From Aristolochia californica (taxonomy: Eukaryota > Streptophyta > Magnoliopsida > Piperales > Aristolochiaceae), in contig JARWKL010000005.1 in the NCBI GenBank assembly GCA_029961685.1, forward strand, positions 14,722,164-14,786,163: a DNA stretch of 64,000 nt, written 5' to 3'. Position numbers and translations under genes: made by a program. Positions 51,529-63,623 of this stretch are shown in pieces; positions within the stretch are counted from its first letter, which is position 1, and each line of letters starts with the position of its first letter. Below the pieces are notes generated by a model. It searched no databases. It was not told the origin of the DNA and was given only the letters and a program-made list of their open reading frames with translations.

Positions 51529-54223
51529 TGAATTTCCCAAACTTGGATAACAAAACTTTTGTGTTCATTTGTGGTGTGTGAATAAATTTTCTTCATTTAC
51601 TTTTTTTAATATTTTAAACTTTTTTCGTACATCAACTATGAAATTTTCATTTTGCTGTGAGCTTTTTGCCTTTTTTGTTTTCGGGATGAAGGGAGAGCGA
51701 AAAGTCAAAGTTTTGATTTAAGAAAAAAGTGTACATCTAAAATGGAAAAGCACAATGCACATATGTAGAGAGAGATAATTCCAAAGAGTGTTTGTAATTT
51801 TTATGGATTGTAAGCACCTTTTTATCTTTATATCTCAGGTTTTGCAATCGTCGGGAAAAATTGGTTGCGGAGGATTTTTACCCGAGTGTTGAATTGCAAT
51901 CCATAAGTGATTTCATACAAAAATATATCCCGTCACGCATGATAAGTCACATTACAATCATGTATGATTAATTATGTCAGCTTTTTGCAAATGGGCAAAA
52001 TAATGACATGTTTGACTCGGGTAAATATCCCACCGCAAGTTCACTTGAGAATTTAATGGGCGTTTGTTATTCTCTTTAAAAGCTTTGCATCCATAGCTCA
52101 TTTGCATCTTTAACATGTTTCAAACCTGCATATCCATTTTTAAAACATGTGTGGACGATATCTCTTTCTTGCAAAATTCCAAGCTATTAGGGTTAAACTA
52201 GTGGAATTTCCAAAAATTGGATAACAAAACTTTTGTGTTCATTTGTGTTGGGTGAATAAATTTTCTTTATTTATATTTGTTATTTTTTAAAATTTCTTCC
52301 ATACATCAACTATAAAATTTTCATTTTGTTGTAAGCTTTTTGCCTTGTTTGTTTTCGGGATGAAGGGAGAGCGAAAAGTCAAAGTTTTGATTTAAGAAAA
52401 GAGTGTACATCTAAAATGGAAAAGCACAATGCACAATTGTAGGGAGAGATAATTCCAAAGAGTGTCTGTAATTTTTAGGGATTGTAAGCTCTTTTTAGTT
52501 TTTATATCTCACGTTTTGCAATTGTCGGGAAAAATTGGTGGTAGAGGAATTTTAACTGAGTGTTGAATTGCAATCCATAAGTAATTTCATACAAAAATAT
52601 AGCCCGTTACGCATGATAAATCACTTGACAATCATCTTTGATTGTTAGATCAAATTTTTGAAAATGGGCAAAATAATGACTTGTTAGACTCGGGTAAATA
52701 TCCCACCGCACGTTCACTTGAGTATTTAATGAGAGTTTCTTATTCTCTTTAAAAGCTTTGGATCCATAGGTCATTTGAATCTTTAACATGTTTCAAGCAT
52801 GCATATCCATTTTTAAAACATGTGTAGAAAAAATCTCCTTCATGTAAAATTCCAAGCCTAAATGGGTTGGACTAATGGAATTTCCCAAACTAGGATAACA
52901 AAACTTTTGTGTTCATTTTTGGTGTGTGAATAGATATTTTTTATTTACATTAGTTATTATTTTAAATATTTTTCACACATCAACTATATAATTTTTATTT
53001 TGTTGACATCTTTTTTGCCTTTTTTGTTTATGGGATGAAGGGGAACGAAAACTCAAAGTTCTGATTGAAGAAAAAATTTTACATCTAAAATGGAAATGCA
53101 CAATGCACAAATGTAGAGAGAGATATTTCCAAAGAGTGTCTGTATGTTTTATGGATCGTATGCAATTTTTCATTTTTATATCTAAGGTTTTACAATCGTC
53201 GGGAAATGGGGGAGGTTGGCGATTTTTAACAGAGTGTTGATTTCAAATCCATAAGTCGTTTCTTACAAAAATATAGCCAGTTACGCATGACAAATTACTT
53301 TACAATCATCTATGATTGTTAGATCAAATTTTTAAAAATGGGCAAAACAATGACTTGTTAGACTCGGGTAAATATCCCACCGTACGTTCACTTGAGAATT
53401 TAATGAGCGTTTGTTATTTTCTTTAAAAGCTTTGGATCCATAGGTAATTTGAAACTTTAACATGTTTCATGCATGCATATCCATTTTTAAAACATGTGTA
53501 GAAAAAATCTCCTTCATGTAAAATTCCAAGCTTAAAAGGGTTGGACTAATGGAATTTCCCAAACTTGGATAAGAAAACTTTTGTGTTCATTTGTGGTGTG
53601 TGAATACATATTTTTTATTTACATTGGTTTTTATTTTAAATATTTTTCACACATCAACTCTAAAATTTTTATTTTGTTCTGATCTTTTTTGCCTTTTTTG
53701 TTTACGCGATGAAGGGGTGCGAAAACTCAAAGTTCTGATTTAAGAAAGAAGTGTACATCTAAAATGGAACTGTACAATGCAAAAATGTAGAGAGAGATAT
53801 TTCCATAGAGTGTCTGTATGTTGTAGGGATCGTATGCACTTTTTCAATTTTTTATCTAAGGTTTTGCAATCATCGGGAAACGGGGGAGGCGGGCGATTTT
53901 TAACTGAGTGTTGACTTCAAATCCATATGTCATTTCTTAAGAAAATATAGCCCGTTACGCATGACAAATCACTTTAAAATCATCTATGATTGTTAGATTA
54001 ACTTTTTGAATATGGGCAAAATAATGGCTTGTTTGACTCGGGTAAACATCCCATCGCACGTTCACTTGAGAATTTAATGAGCGTTTGTTATTCTCTTTAA
54101 GAGCTTTGGATCCATAGGTCATTTGAACCTTTAATATGTTTCTGGCTTGCGTATAAATTATTAAAACATGTGTAGAAAAAATTACCTTCATGTAAAATTC
54201 CAAGATATTTGTTTTGGACTAGT
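51529..54223 (+). repeat. A*, B, C/B hybrid, C
   Basis: A* runs 51529-52202, B 52203-52876, the hybrid 52877-53550, C 53551-54223. A* is an A monomer with a B tract at about 51661-51750 (gagctttttgcc, ttttcggg, gaaaagtcaaag, ggaaaagcac) that returns to A at cacatatgtag. The hybrid switches from C to B between about 53295 and 53330 (gacaaat, then gttagatcaaa), so a second C follows. Confidence 0.88.
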
Positions 54224-56246
54224 GGAATTTTCCAAACTTGGATAACAAAACTTTTGTGTTCATTTGTGGTGTGTGAATAAATTTTCTTCATTTACTATTT
54301 TTATTGTTTTAAAATTTTTTCGTACATCAACTATAAAATTTTCATTTTGCTATGATCTATTTGCCTTTTTTGTTTACGGGATGAAGGGAGAGCGAAAAAC
54401 TCGAAGTTTTGATTTAAGAAAAATGTGTACATCTAAAATGGAAATGCACAATGCACATATGTAGAGAGAGATAATTCCAAAGAGTGTCTGTAATTTTTAG
54501 GGATTGTAAGCACCTTTTCGTTTTTATATCTCAGGTTTTGCAATCATCGGGAAAAATGGGTTGCGGAGGATTTTTATCTGAGTGTTGAATTGCATTCCAT
54601 AAGTCATTTCATACAAAAATATAGCCCGTTACCCATGATAAATCACATTACAATCATCTATGATTAATTATGTCAGCTTTTTGCAAATGGGCAAAATAAT
54701 AGCATGTTTGACTCGGGTAAATATCCCACCGCAAGTTCACTTGACAATTTAATAAGCGTTTGTTATTCGCTTTAAAAGCTTTGAATCCATAGCTCATTTG
54801 CATCTTTAACATGTTTCAAACATGCATATCCATTTTTAAAACATGTGTGGACGAAATCTCTTTCTTGCAAAATTCCAAGCTATTAGGGTTAAACTAGTGG
54901 AATTTCCGAAAATTGGATAACAAAACTTTTGTGTTCATTTTTGGTGGCTGAATAAATTTTCTTTATTTATATTTGTTATTGTTTTAAATTTTTTCCATAC
55001 ATCAACTATAAAATTTTCATTTTGTTGTAATCTTTTTGCCTTGTTTGTTTTCGGGATGAAGGGAGAGAGAAAAGTCAAAGTTTTGATTTAAGAAAAGAGT
55101 GTACATCAAAAATGTAAAAGCACAATGCACAATTGTAGGGAGAGATAATTCCAAAGAGTGTCTATAATTTTTAGGGATTGTAAGCTCTTTTTAGTTTTTA
55201 TATCTCAGGTTTTGCAATCGTCTGGAAAAATTGGTGGTAGAGGATTTTTAACTGAGTGTTGAATTGCAATCCATAAGTCATTTCATACAAAAAAATAGCC
55301 CGTTACGCATGACAAATCACATTACAATCATCTATGATTGTTAGATCAAATTTTTGAAAATGGGCAAAATAATGACTTGTTAGACTCTGGTAAATATCCC
55401 ATCGCACGTTCACTTGAGAATTTAATGAGCGTTGGTTATTCTCTTTAAAAGCTTTGGATCCAAAGGTCATTCGAATCTTTAACATGTTTCAAGCATGTAT
55501 ATCCATTTTTAAAACATGTGTAGAAAAAATCTCCTTCATGTAAAATTCCAAGCTTAATAGGGTTGGACTAATGGAATTTCCCAAACTTGGATAACAAAGC
55601 TTTTGTGTTCATTTGTGGTGTGTGAATAGATATATTTTATTTACATTAGTTATTATTTTAAATATTTTCCACACATCAACTATAAAGTTTTTATTTTGTT
55701 GTGATCTTTTTTGCCTCTTTTGTTTACGGGATGAAGTGGGAGCGAAAACTCAAAGTTCTGATTTAAGAAAAAAGTGTATATCGAAAATGGAAATGCACAA
55801 TGCACAAATGTAGAGAGAGATATTTCGAAAGAGTGTCCGTATGTTTTAGGGATTGTATGCACTTTTTCGTTTTTATATCTAAGGTTTTGCAATCGTCGGG
55901 AAACGGGGGAGGCGGGCGATTTTTAACTGAGTGTTGACTTCAAATCCATAAGTCATATCATACAAAAATATAGCCCGTTACGCATGACAAATCACTTTAC
56001 AATCATCTATGATTGTTAGCTCAACTTTTTGAAAATGGGCAAAATAATGGCTTGTTTGACTCGAGCAAATATCCCACCGCACGTTCACTTGAGAATTTAA
56101 TGAGCGTTTTTTATTCTCCTTAAAAGCTTCTGATCCACAGGTCATTTGAATCTTTAACATGTTTCGAACATGCATATCCATTTTTAAAACATGTGTGGAA
56201 AAAATCTCATGCTTGCAAAATTGCAAAATATTAGTTTTGGACTAGT
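54224..56246 (+). repeat. A-B-C trimer; C with the unusual A-like tail
   Basis: A runs 54224-54898, B 54899-55572, C 55573-56246. The tail of C repeats the rare features of the C ending at 51528 (ctgatccacagg, aacatgcat, gtgtggaaaaaat, cttgcaaaattgca). It lies seven monomers (4718 bp) downstream of it. Confidence 0.9.
54264..54464 (+). other. Recurrent 66-codon open frame in A and C monomers, probably not a gene
   Basis: Example of a plus-strand frame in the first third of A monomers, with a diverged counterpart in C (for instance 61 kb). It opens with TTG; the first ATG is codon 24. The predicted peptide is rich in Phe, Leu and Lys, as expected from T- and A-rich DNA, and matches no family I know. 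Its persistence reflects repeat homogenisation. Confidence 0.2.
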
Positions 56247-57585
56247 GGAATTTCTCAAACTTGGATAACAAAACTTTTGTGTTCATTTGTGGTGTGTGAA
56301 TAAATTTTCTTCATTTACTTTTTTTATTGTGTTAAACTTTTTCCGTACAGCCACTATGAAATTTTCATTTTGCTGTGAGCTTTTTGCATTGTTTGTTTTC
56401 GGGATGAAGGGAGAGCGAAAAGTGAAAGTTTTGATTTAAGAAAAAAGTGTACATCTAAAACGGAAAAGCACAATGCACATATTTAGAGAGAGATAATTCC
56501 AAAGAGTGTCTATAATATTTAGGGATTGTAATCACCTTTTTGTTTTTATATCTCAGGTTTTGCAAACGTGGGGAAAAATTGGTGGCTGAGGATTTTTAAC
56601 TGAGCGTTGAATTGCAATCCATAAGTCATTTCATACAAAAATATAGCCCGTTACGCATGATAAATCACATTACAATCATCTATGATTAATTATATCAGCT
56701 GTTTGCAAATGGGCAAAATAATGGCATGTTTGACTCGGGTAAATATCCCACCGCAAGTTCACTTGAGAATTTAATGAGCGTTTGTTATTCTCTTTAAAAG
56801 CTTTTCATCATTTGCATCTTTAACAGGTTTCAAACATGCATATCCATTTTTAGAACATGTGTGGACGAAATCTCTTTCTTGCAAAATTCCAAGCTATTAG
56901 GGTTAAACTAGTGGAATTTCCAAAAATTGGATAACAAAACTTTTGTGTTCATTTGTGTTGGGTGAATAAATTTTCTTTATTTATATTTGTTATTCTTTTT
57001 AATTTTTTCCATACATCAACTATAAAATTTTCATTTTGTTGTAAGCTTTTTGCCTTGTTTGTTTTCGGGACGAAGGGAGAGCGAAAAGTCAACGTTTTGA
57101 TTTAAGAAAAGAGTGTACATCTAAAATGGAAAAGCACAATGCACAATTGTAGGGAGAGATAATTCCAAAGAGTGTCTTTAATTTATAGGGATTGTAAGCT
57201 CTTTTTAGTTTTTATATCTCAGGTTTTGCAATCATCGCGAAAAATTGGTGGTAGAGGATTTTTAACTGAGTGTTGAATTGCAATCCATAAGTGATGTCAT
57301 ACAAAAATATAGCCCGTTACGCATGATAAATCACTTTACAATCATCTATGATTGTTAGCTCAACTTTTTGAATATGGACAAAATAATGGCTTGTTTGACT
57401 CGGGCAAATATCCCAGCTCACGTTCACTTGAGAATTTAATGAGCGTCTGTTATTCTCTTTAAAAGCTTCGGATCCATAGGTCATTTGAATCTTTAACATG
57501 TTTCTGGCATGCATATCCATTTTTAAAACAAGTGTAGAAAAAATATCCTTCACGTAAAATTCCAAGATATTAGTTTTGGACTAGT
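56247..57585 (+). repeat. A* then B/C hybrid
   Basis: A* runs 56247-56912 and the hybrid 56913-57585. A* has the B tract at about 56379-56470 and the 8-bp deletion at ttcatcatttgcatc (about 56806-56820). The hybrid is B to gataaatcac (about 57331) and C from gttagctcaac (57353), so no separate C is present and A follows. Confidence 0.88.
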
Positions 57586-58259
57586 GGAATTTCCCAAACT
57601 TGGATAACAAAATTTTTGTGTTCATTAGCGGTGTGTGAATAAATTTTCTTCATTTACATTTTTCATTGTTTTAAACTTTTTTCGTACATCAACTATGAAA
57701 TTTTCATTTTGTTGTGATCTATTAGCCTTTTTTGTTTACGGGATGAAGGGAGAGCGAAAAACTCGAAGTTTTGATTTAAGAAAAATGTGTACATATAAAA
57801 CGAAAATGCACAACGCACATATGTAGGGAGAGATAATTCCAAAGAGAGTCTGTAATTTTTACGGAATGTAAGCACCTTTTCATTTTTATATCTTAGGTTT
57901 TGCAATCGTCGGGAAAAATGGGTTGCGGAGGATTTTTAACTGAGTGTTGAATTACAATCCATAAGTCATTTCATACAAAAATATAGCCGTTACGCATGAC
58001 AAATCACATTAAAATCATCTATGATTAATTATGTCAGCTTTTTGCAAATGGGCAAAATAATGGCATGTTTGACTCGGGTAAATATCCCACTGCAATTTCA
58101 CTTGAGAATTCAATGAGCGTTTATTATTCTCTTTAAAAGCTTTGCATCCATACCTCATTTGCATCTTTAACATGTTTCAAACATGCATATCCATTTTTAA
58201 AACATGTGTGGATGAAATCTCTTTCATGGAAAATTCCAAGCAATTAGGGTTAAACTAGT
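57586..58259 (+). repeat. A monomer followed by A*
   Basis: This is a full-length A with an A tail (gcaattagggttaaac), but the next unit opens with an A-type head (caacttggataac). The exchange is at the boundary itself, about 58250-58275. Confidence 0.87.
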
Positions 58260-59586
58260 GGAATTTCTCCAACTTGGATAACAAAACTTTTGTGTTCATT
58301 TGTCGTGTGTGAATAAATTTTCTTCATTTACTTTTTTTATTGTTTTAAATTTTTTCCGTACATCAACTATGAAATTTTCATTTTGTTGTGACCTTTTTGC
58401 ATTGTTTGTTTTCGGATGAAGGGAGAGCGAAATCTCAAAGTTTTGATTTAAGAAAAAAGTGTACATCTAAAATGGAAAAGCAAAATGCACATATGTAGAG
58501 AGATAATTCCAAAGAGTGTCGGTAATTTTTAGGGATTGTAAGCACTTTTTCGTTTTTATATCTCAGGTTTTGCAATAGTGGGGAAAATTTGGTGGCTGAG
58601 GATTTTTAACTGAGTGTTGAATTGCAATCCATAAGTCATTTCATACAAAAATATAGCCCGTTACGCATGATAAATCACATTACAATCATCTATGATTAAT
58701 TATGTCATCTGTTTGCAAATGGGCAAAATAATGGCAAGTTTGAATATCCCATCGCAAGTTCACTTGAGAATTTAATGAGCATTTGTTATTCTCTTTAAAA
58801 GTTTTTCATCATTTGCATCATTAACATGTTTCAAGCATGCATATCCATTTTTAAAACATGTGTGGATGGAATCTCTTTCTTGGAAAATTCCAAGCTATTA
58901 GGGTTAAACTAGTGGAATTTCAAAAAATTGGATAATAAAACTTTTGTGTTCATTTGTGTTGGGTGAATAAATTTTCTTTATTTATATTTGTTATTGTTTT
59001 AAATTTTTTCCATACATCAACTATAAAATTTTCATTTTGTTGTAAGCTTTTAGCCTTGTTTGTTTTCGGGATGAAGGGAGAGCGAAAAATCAAAGTTTTG
59101 ATTTAAGAAAAGAGGGTACATCTAAAATGGAAAAGCACAATGCACAATTGTAGGGAGAGATAATTCCAAAGAGAGTCGGTAATTTTTAGGGATTGTAAGC
59201 TCTTTTTAGTTTTTATATCTCAGGTTTTGCAACCGTCGGGAAAAATTGGTGTCACAGGATTTTTAACTGAGTGTTCAATTGCAATCCATAAGTCATTTCA
59301 TACAAAAATATAGCCTGTTACGCATGATAAATCACTTTACAATCATCTATGATTGTTAGATCAAATTTTTGAAAATGGGCAAAATAAAGACTTGTTAGAC
59401 TCGGGTAAATATCCCACCGCACGTGCACTTGAGAATTTAATGAGCGTTTGTTATTCTCTTTAAAAACTTTGGATCCATAGGTCATTTAAATCTTTAACAT
59501 GTTTCTGGCATGCATATCCATTTTTAAAACATGTGTAGAAAAAATATCCTTCATGTAAAATTCCAAGATATTAGTTTTGGACTAGT
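58260..59586 (+). repeat. A* (654 bp) then B/C hybrid
   Basis: A* runs 58260-58913 and the hybrid 58914-59586. A* has the B tract (about 58391-58482) and the 8-bp tail deletion near 58806. It also has two further small losses, in gtagagagataattcc (about 58496) and in gtttgaatatccc (about 58739). The hybrid is B through gttagatcaaa and gacttgttagac, then C from tttctggcatgc (about 59500). Confidence 0.87.
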
Positions 59587-61600
59587 GGAATTTCCCGAAC
59601 TTGGACAACAAAACTTTTGTGTTCATTTGTGGTGTGTGAATAAATTTTCTTCATTTACTTTTTTTATTGTTTTAAAGTTTTTCCGTACATCAACTATGAA
59701 ATTTTCATTTTGCTGTGATCTATTTGCCTTTTTTGTTTACGGGATGAAGGGAGAGCGAAAAACTCGAAGTTTTGATTTAAGAAAAATGTGTACATCTAAA
59801 ACGAAAGTGCACAATGCACATATGTGGGGAGAGATAATTCCAAAGAGTGTCTTTAATTTTTATGGATTATAAGCACCTTTTCATTTTTATATCTCAGGTT
59901 TTGCAATCATTGGGAAAAATGGGTTGCGGATGATTTTTACCTGAGTGTTGAATTACAATCCATAAGTGATTTCATACAAAAATATATCCCGTTACGCATG
60001 ATAAATCGCATTACAATCATCTATAATTAATTATGTCAGCTTTTTGCAAATGGGCAAAATAATGGCACGTTTGGCTCGGGTAAATATCCCGTCGCAGGTT
60101 CACTTGAGAATTTAATGAGCGTTTGTTATTCTCTTTAAAAGCTTTGCATCATTTGCATCTTTAACATGTTTCAAACATGTATATCCATTTTTAAAATATG
60201 TGTGGACGAAATCACTTTCTTGCAAAATTCAAAGCTATTAGGGTTAAACTAGTGGAATTTCCCAAAATTGGATAAAAAAACCTTTGTGTTCATTTGTGTT
60301 GCGTGAATAAATTTTCTTTATTTATATTTGATATTGTTTTAAATTTCTTCCATACATCAACTATAAAATTTTCATTTTGTTGTAAGCTTTTTGCCTTGTT
60401 TGTTTTCGGGATGAAGGGAGAGCGAAAAATCAAAGTTTTGATTTAAGAAAAAGAGTGTACATCTAAAATGGAAAAGCACAATGCACAATTGTAGGGAGAG
60501 ATAATTCCAAAGTGTTTCTGTAATTTTTAGGGATTGTAAGCTCTTTTTCGTTTTTATATCTCAGGTTTTGCAATCGTCAGGAAAAATTGGCGGCAGAGGA
60601 TTTTTAACTGAGTGTTGAATTGCAATCCATAAGTCATTTCGCACAAAAATATAGCCCATTACACATGATAAAGCACATTACAATCATCTATGATTTTTAG
60701 ATCAAATTTTTGAAAATGGGCAAAATAATGACTTGTTAGACTCGGGTAAATATCCCACCGCACGTTCACTTGAGAATTTAATGAGCGTTTGTTATTCTCT
60801 TTAAAAGCTTTGGATCCATTGGTCATTTGAATCTTTAACATGTTTTAAGCATGCATATTCATTTTTAAAACATGTGTAGAAAAAATCTCCTTCATGTAAA
60901 ATTCCAAGCTTAATAGGGTTGGACTAATGGAATTTCCCAAACTTGGATAACAAAACTTTTGTGTTCATTTGTGGCGTGTGAATAGATATTTTTTTCTTAC
61001 ATTAGTTATTAGTTTAAATAATTTTCACACATCAACTATAAAATCTATATTTTGTTGTGATCTTTTTTGCCTTTTTTGTTTACGGGATGAAGGGGGAGCG
61101 AATACTCAAAGTTCTGATTTAAGAAAAAAGTGTACATCTATAATGGAAATGCACAATGTACAAATGTAGAGAGAGATATTTCCAAAGAGTGTGTATGTTT
61201 TAGGGATCGTATGCACTTTTTCGTTTTTATATATGAGGTTTTGCAATCGTCGGGAAACGGGGGAGGCGGGCGATTTTTAACTGAGTGTTGACTTCAAATC
61301 CATAAGTCATTTCTTACAAAAATATAGCCTGTTACGCATGACAAATCACTTTACAATCATCTATGATTGTTAGCTCAACTTTTTGAATATGGGCAAAATA
61401 ATGGCTTGTTTGACTTGAGCAAATATCCCACTGCACGTTCACTTGAGAATTTAATGAGCGTTTGTTATTCTCTTTAAAAGCTTTGAATCCATAGGTCATT
61501 TGAATCTTTAACATGTTTCTGGCATGCATATCCATTTTTAAAACATGTGTAGAAAAAATCTCCTTCATGTAAAATTCCAAGATATTAGTTTTGGACTAGT
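59587..61600 (+). repeat. A-B-C trimer, A with the 8-bp deletion
   Basis: A runs 59587-60253 (667 bp), B 60254-60928, C 60929-61600. A carries the tttgcatcatttgcatc deletion (about 60145) but no B tract, so the deletion and the A* tract can separate. The tail of A has the gtgtggacgaaat variant. Confidence 0.92.
61332..61580 (-). other. Recurrent 82-codon open frame in C monomers, probably not a gene
   Basis: Example of a stop-free minus-strand frame found at the same place in many C monomers, for instance near 3788, 10542, 12564, 13913, 20656, 40126, 49240, 55978 and 63355. The related part in B monomers is usually 60 codons. The first codon of this frame is TTG, not ATG; the first ATG is codon 5. 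It spans the tail half of the monomer. No signal peptide, domain or catalytic motif is recognised, and many copies are shortened by stops. It is listed because it recurs, not because it is supported as coding. Confidence 0.2.
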
Positions 61601-63623
61601 GGAATTTCCCAAACTTGGATAACAAAACTTTTGTGTTCATTTGTTGTGTGTGAATAAATTTTCTTCATTTACTTTTTTTATTGTTTTAAACTTTTTCCGT
61701 ACATCAACTATGAAATTTTCATTTTGTTGTGATCTATTTGCCTTTTTTGTTTACGGGATGAAGGGAGAGCGAAAAACTCGAAGTTTTGATTTTTGAAAAA
61801 TGTGTACATCTAAAATTGTAATGCACAATGCACATATGTAGAGAGAGATAATTCCAAAGAGTGTTTGTAATTTTTAGGGATTGTAAGCACCTTTTCGTTT
61901 TTATATCTCAGGTTTTGCAATCGTCGGGAAAAATGGTTTGCGGAGGATTTTTAACTGAGTGTTGAATTGAAATCCATAAGTCATTTCATACAAAAATATA
62001 GCCCGTTACGCATGATAAATCACATTACAATCATCTATGATTAATTATGTCAGTTTTTTGCAAATGGGCAAAATAATGGCATATTTGACTCGGGTAAATA
62101 TCCCACCGCAAGTTCACTTGAGAATTTAATGAGCGTTTTTTATTCTCTTTAAAAGCATTGGATCCATAGCTCATTTGCATCTTTAACATGTTTCAAACAT
62201 GCATATCCATTTTTAAAACATGTGTGGATGAAATCTCTTTCTTGCAAAATTCCAAGCTATTAGGGTTAAACTAGTGGAATTTCCAGAAATTGGATAACAA
62301 AAATTTTGTGTTCATTTGTGTTGGGTGAATAAATTTTCTTTATTTATATTTGTCATTGTTTTAAATTTTTTCCATACATCAACTATAAAATTTTCATTTT
62401 GTAGTAAGCTTTTTGCCTTGTTTGTTTTCGGGATGAAGGGAGAGCGAAAAGTCAAAGTTTTGATTTAAAAAAAGTATGTACATCTAAAATGGAAAAGCCC
62501 AATGCACAATTGTAGGGATAGATAATTCCAAAGTGCGTGTGTAATCTTTAGGGATTGTAAGCTCTTTTTAGTTTTTATATCTCAGGTTTTGCAATCATCG
62601 GGAAAAATTGGTTGCAGAGGATTTTTAACTAAGTGTTGAATTGCAATCCATAAGTCATTTCATACAAAAATATAGCCTGTTACGCATGATAAATCACTTT
62701 ACAATCAACTATGATTGTGAGATCAAATTTTTGAAAATGGGCAAAATAATGACTTGTTAGACTCGGGTAAATATCCCACCGCACGTTCACTTGAGAATTT
62801 AATGAGCATTGGTTATTCTCTTTAAAAACTTTGGATCCATAGGTCATTTGAATCTTTAACATGTTTCAAGCATGCATATCCATTTTTAAAACATGTGTAG
62901 AAAAAATCTCCTTCATGTAAAATTCCAAGCTTAATTGGGTTGGACTAATGGAATTTCCCAAACATGGATAATAAAACTTTTGTGTTCATTTGTGGTTTGT
63001 GAATAGATATTTCTTATTTACATTAGTTAATATTTTAAATATTTTCCACACATCAACTATAAAATTTTTTTTTTGTTGTGATCTTTTTTGCGTTTTTTGT
63101 TTTCGGGATGCTAGGGGAGCGAAAACCCAAAGTTCTGATTTAAGAAAAAAGTGTACATCTAAAATGGAAATGCACAATGCACAAATGTAGAGAGAGATAT
63201 TTCCAAAGAGTGTCTGTATGTTTTGGGGATCGTATGCACTTTTTCGTTTTTATATCTATGGTTTTGCAATCGTCGGGAAACGGGGGAGGCGGGCGATTTT
63301 TAACTTAGTGTTGACTTCAAATCCATAAGTCATTTCTTACAAAAATATAGCCCCTTACGCATGACAAATCACTTTACAATCATCTATGATTGTTAGCTCA
63401 ACTTTTTGAATATGGGCAAAATAATGGCTTGTTTGATTCGGGCAAATATCCCACCGCACGTTCACTTGAGAATTTAATGAGCGTTTGTTATTCTCTAGAA
63501 AAGCTTTGGATCCATAGGTCATTTGAATCTTTAACATGTTTCTGGCATGCATATCCATTTTTAAAACATGTGTAGAAACAATCCCCTTCAGGTAAAATTC
63601 CAAGATATTAGTTTTGGACTAGT
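61601..63623 (+). repeat. A-B-C trimer, regular
   Basis: A runs 61601-62275, B 62276-62949, C 62950-63623. A-to-A distance is 2023 bp. All three are close to their type consensus. Confidence 0.94.

Noticed and set aside
59531..59872. A 113-codon plus-strand frame as a gene
   Set aside because: It runs from a C-type monomer tail into an A head, both ordinary satellite sequence. It is one long example of the recurrent plus-strand frame.
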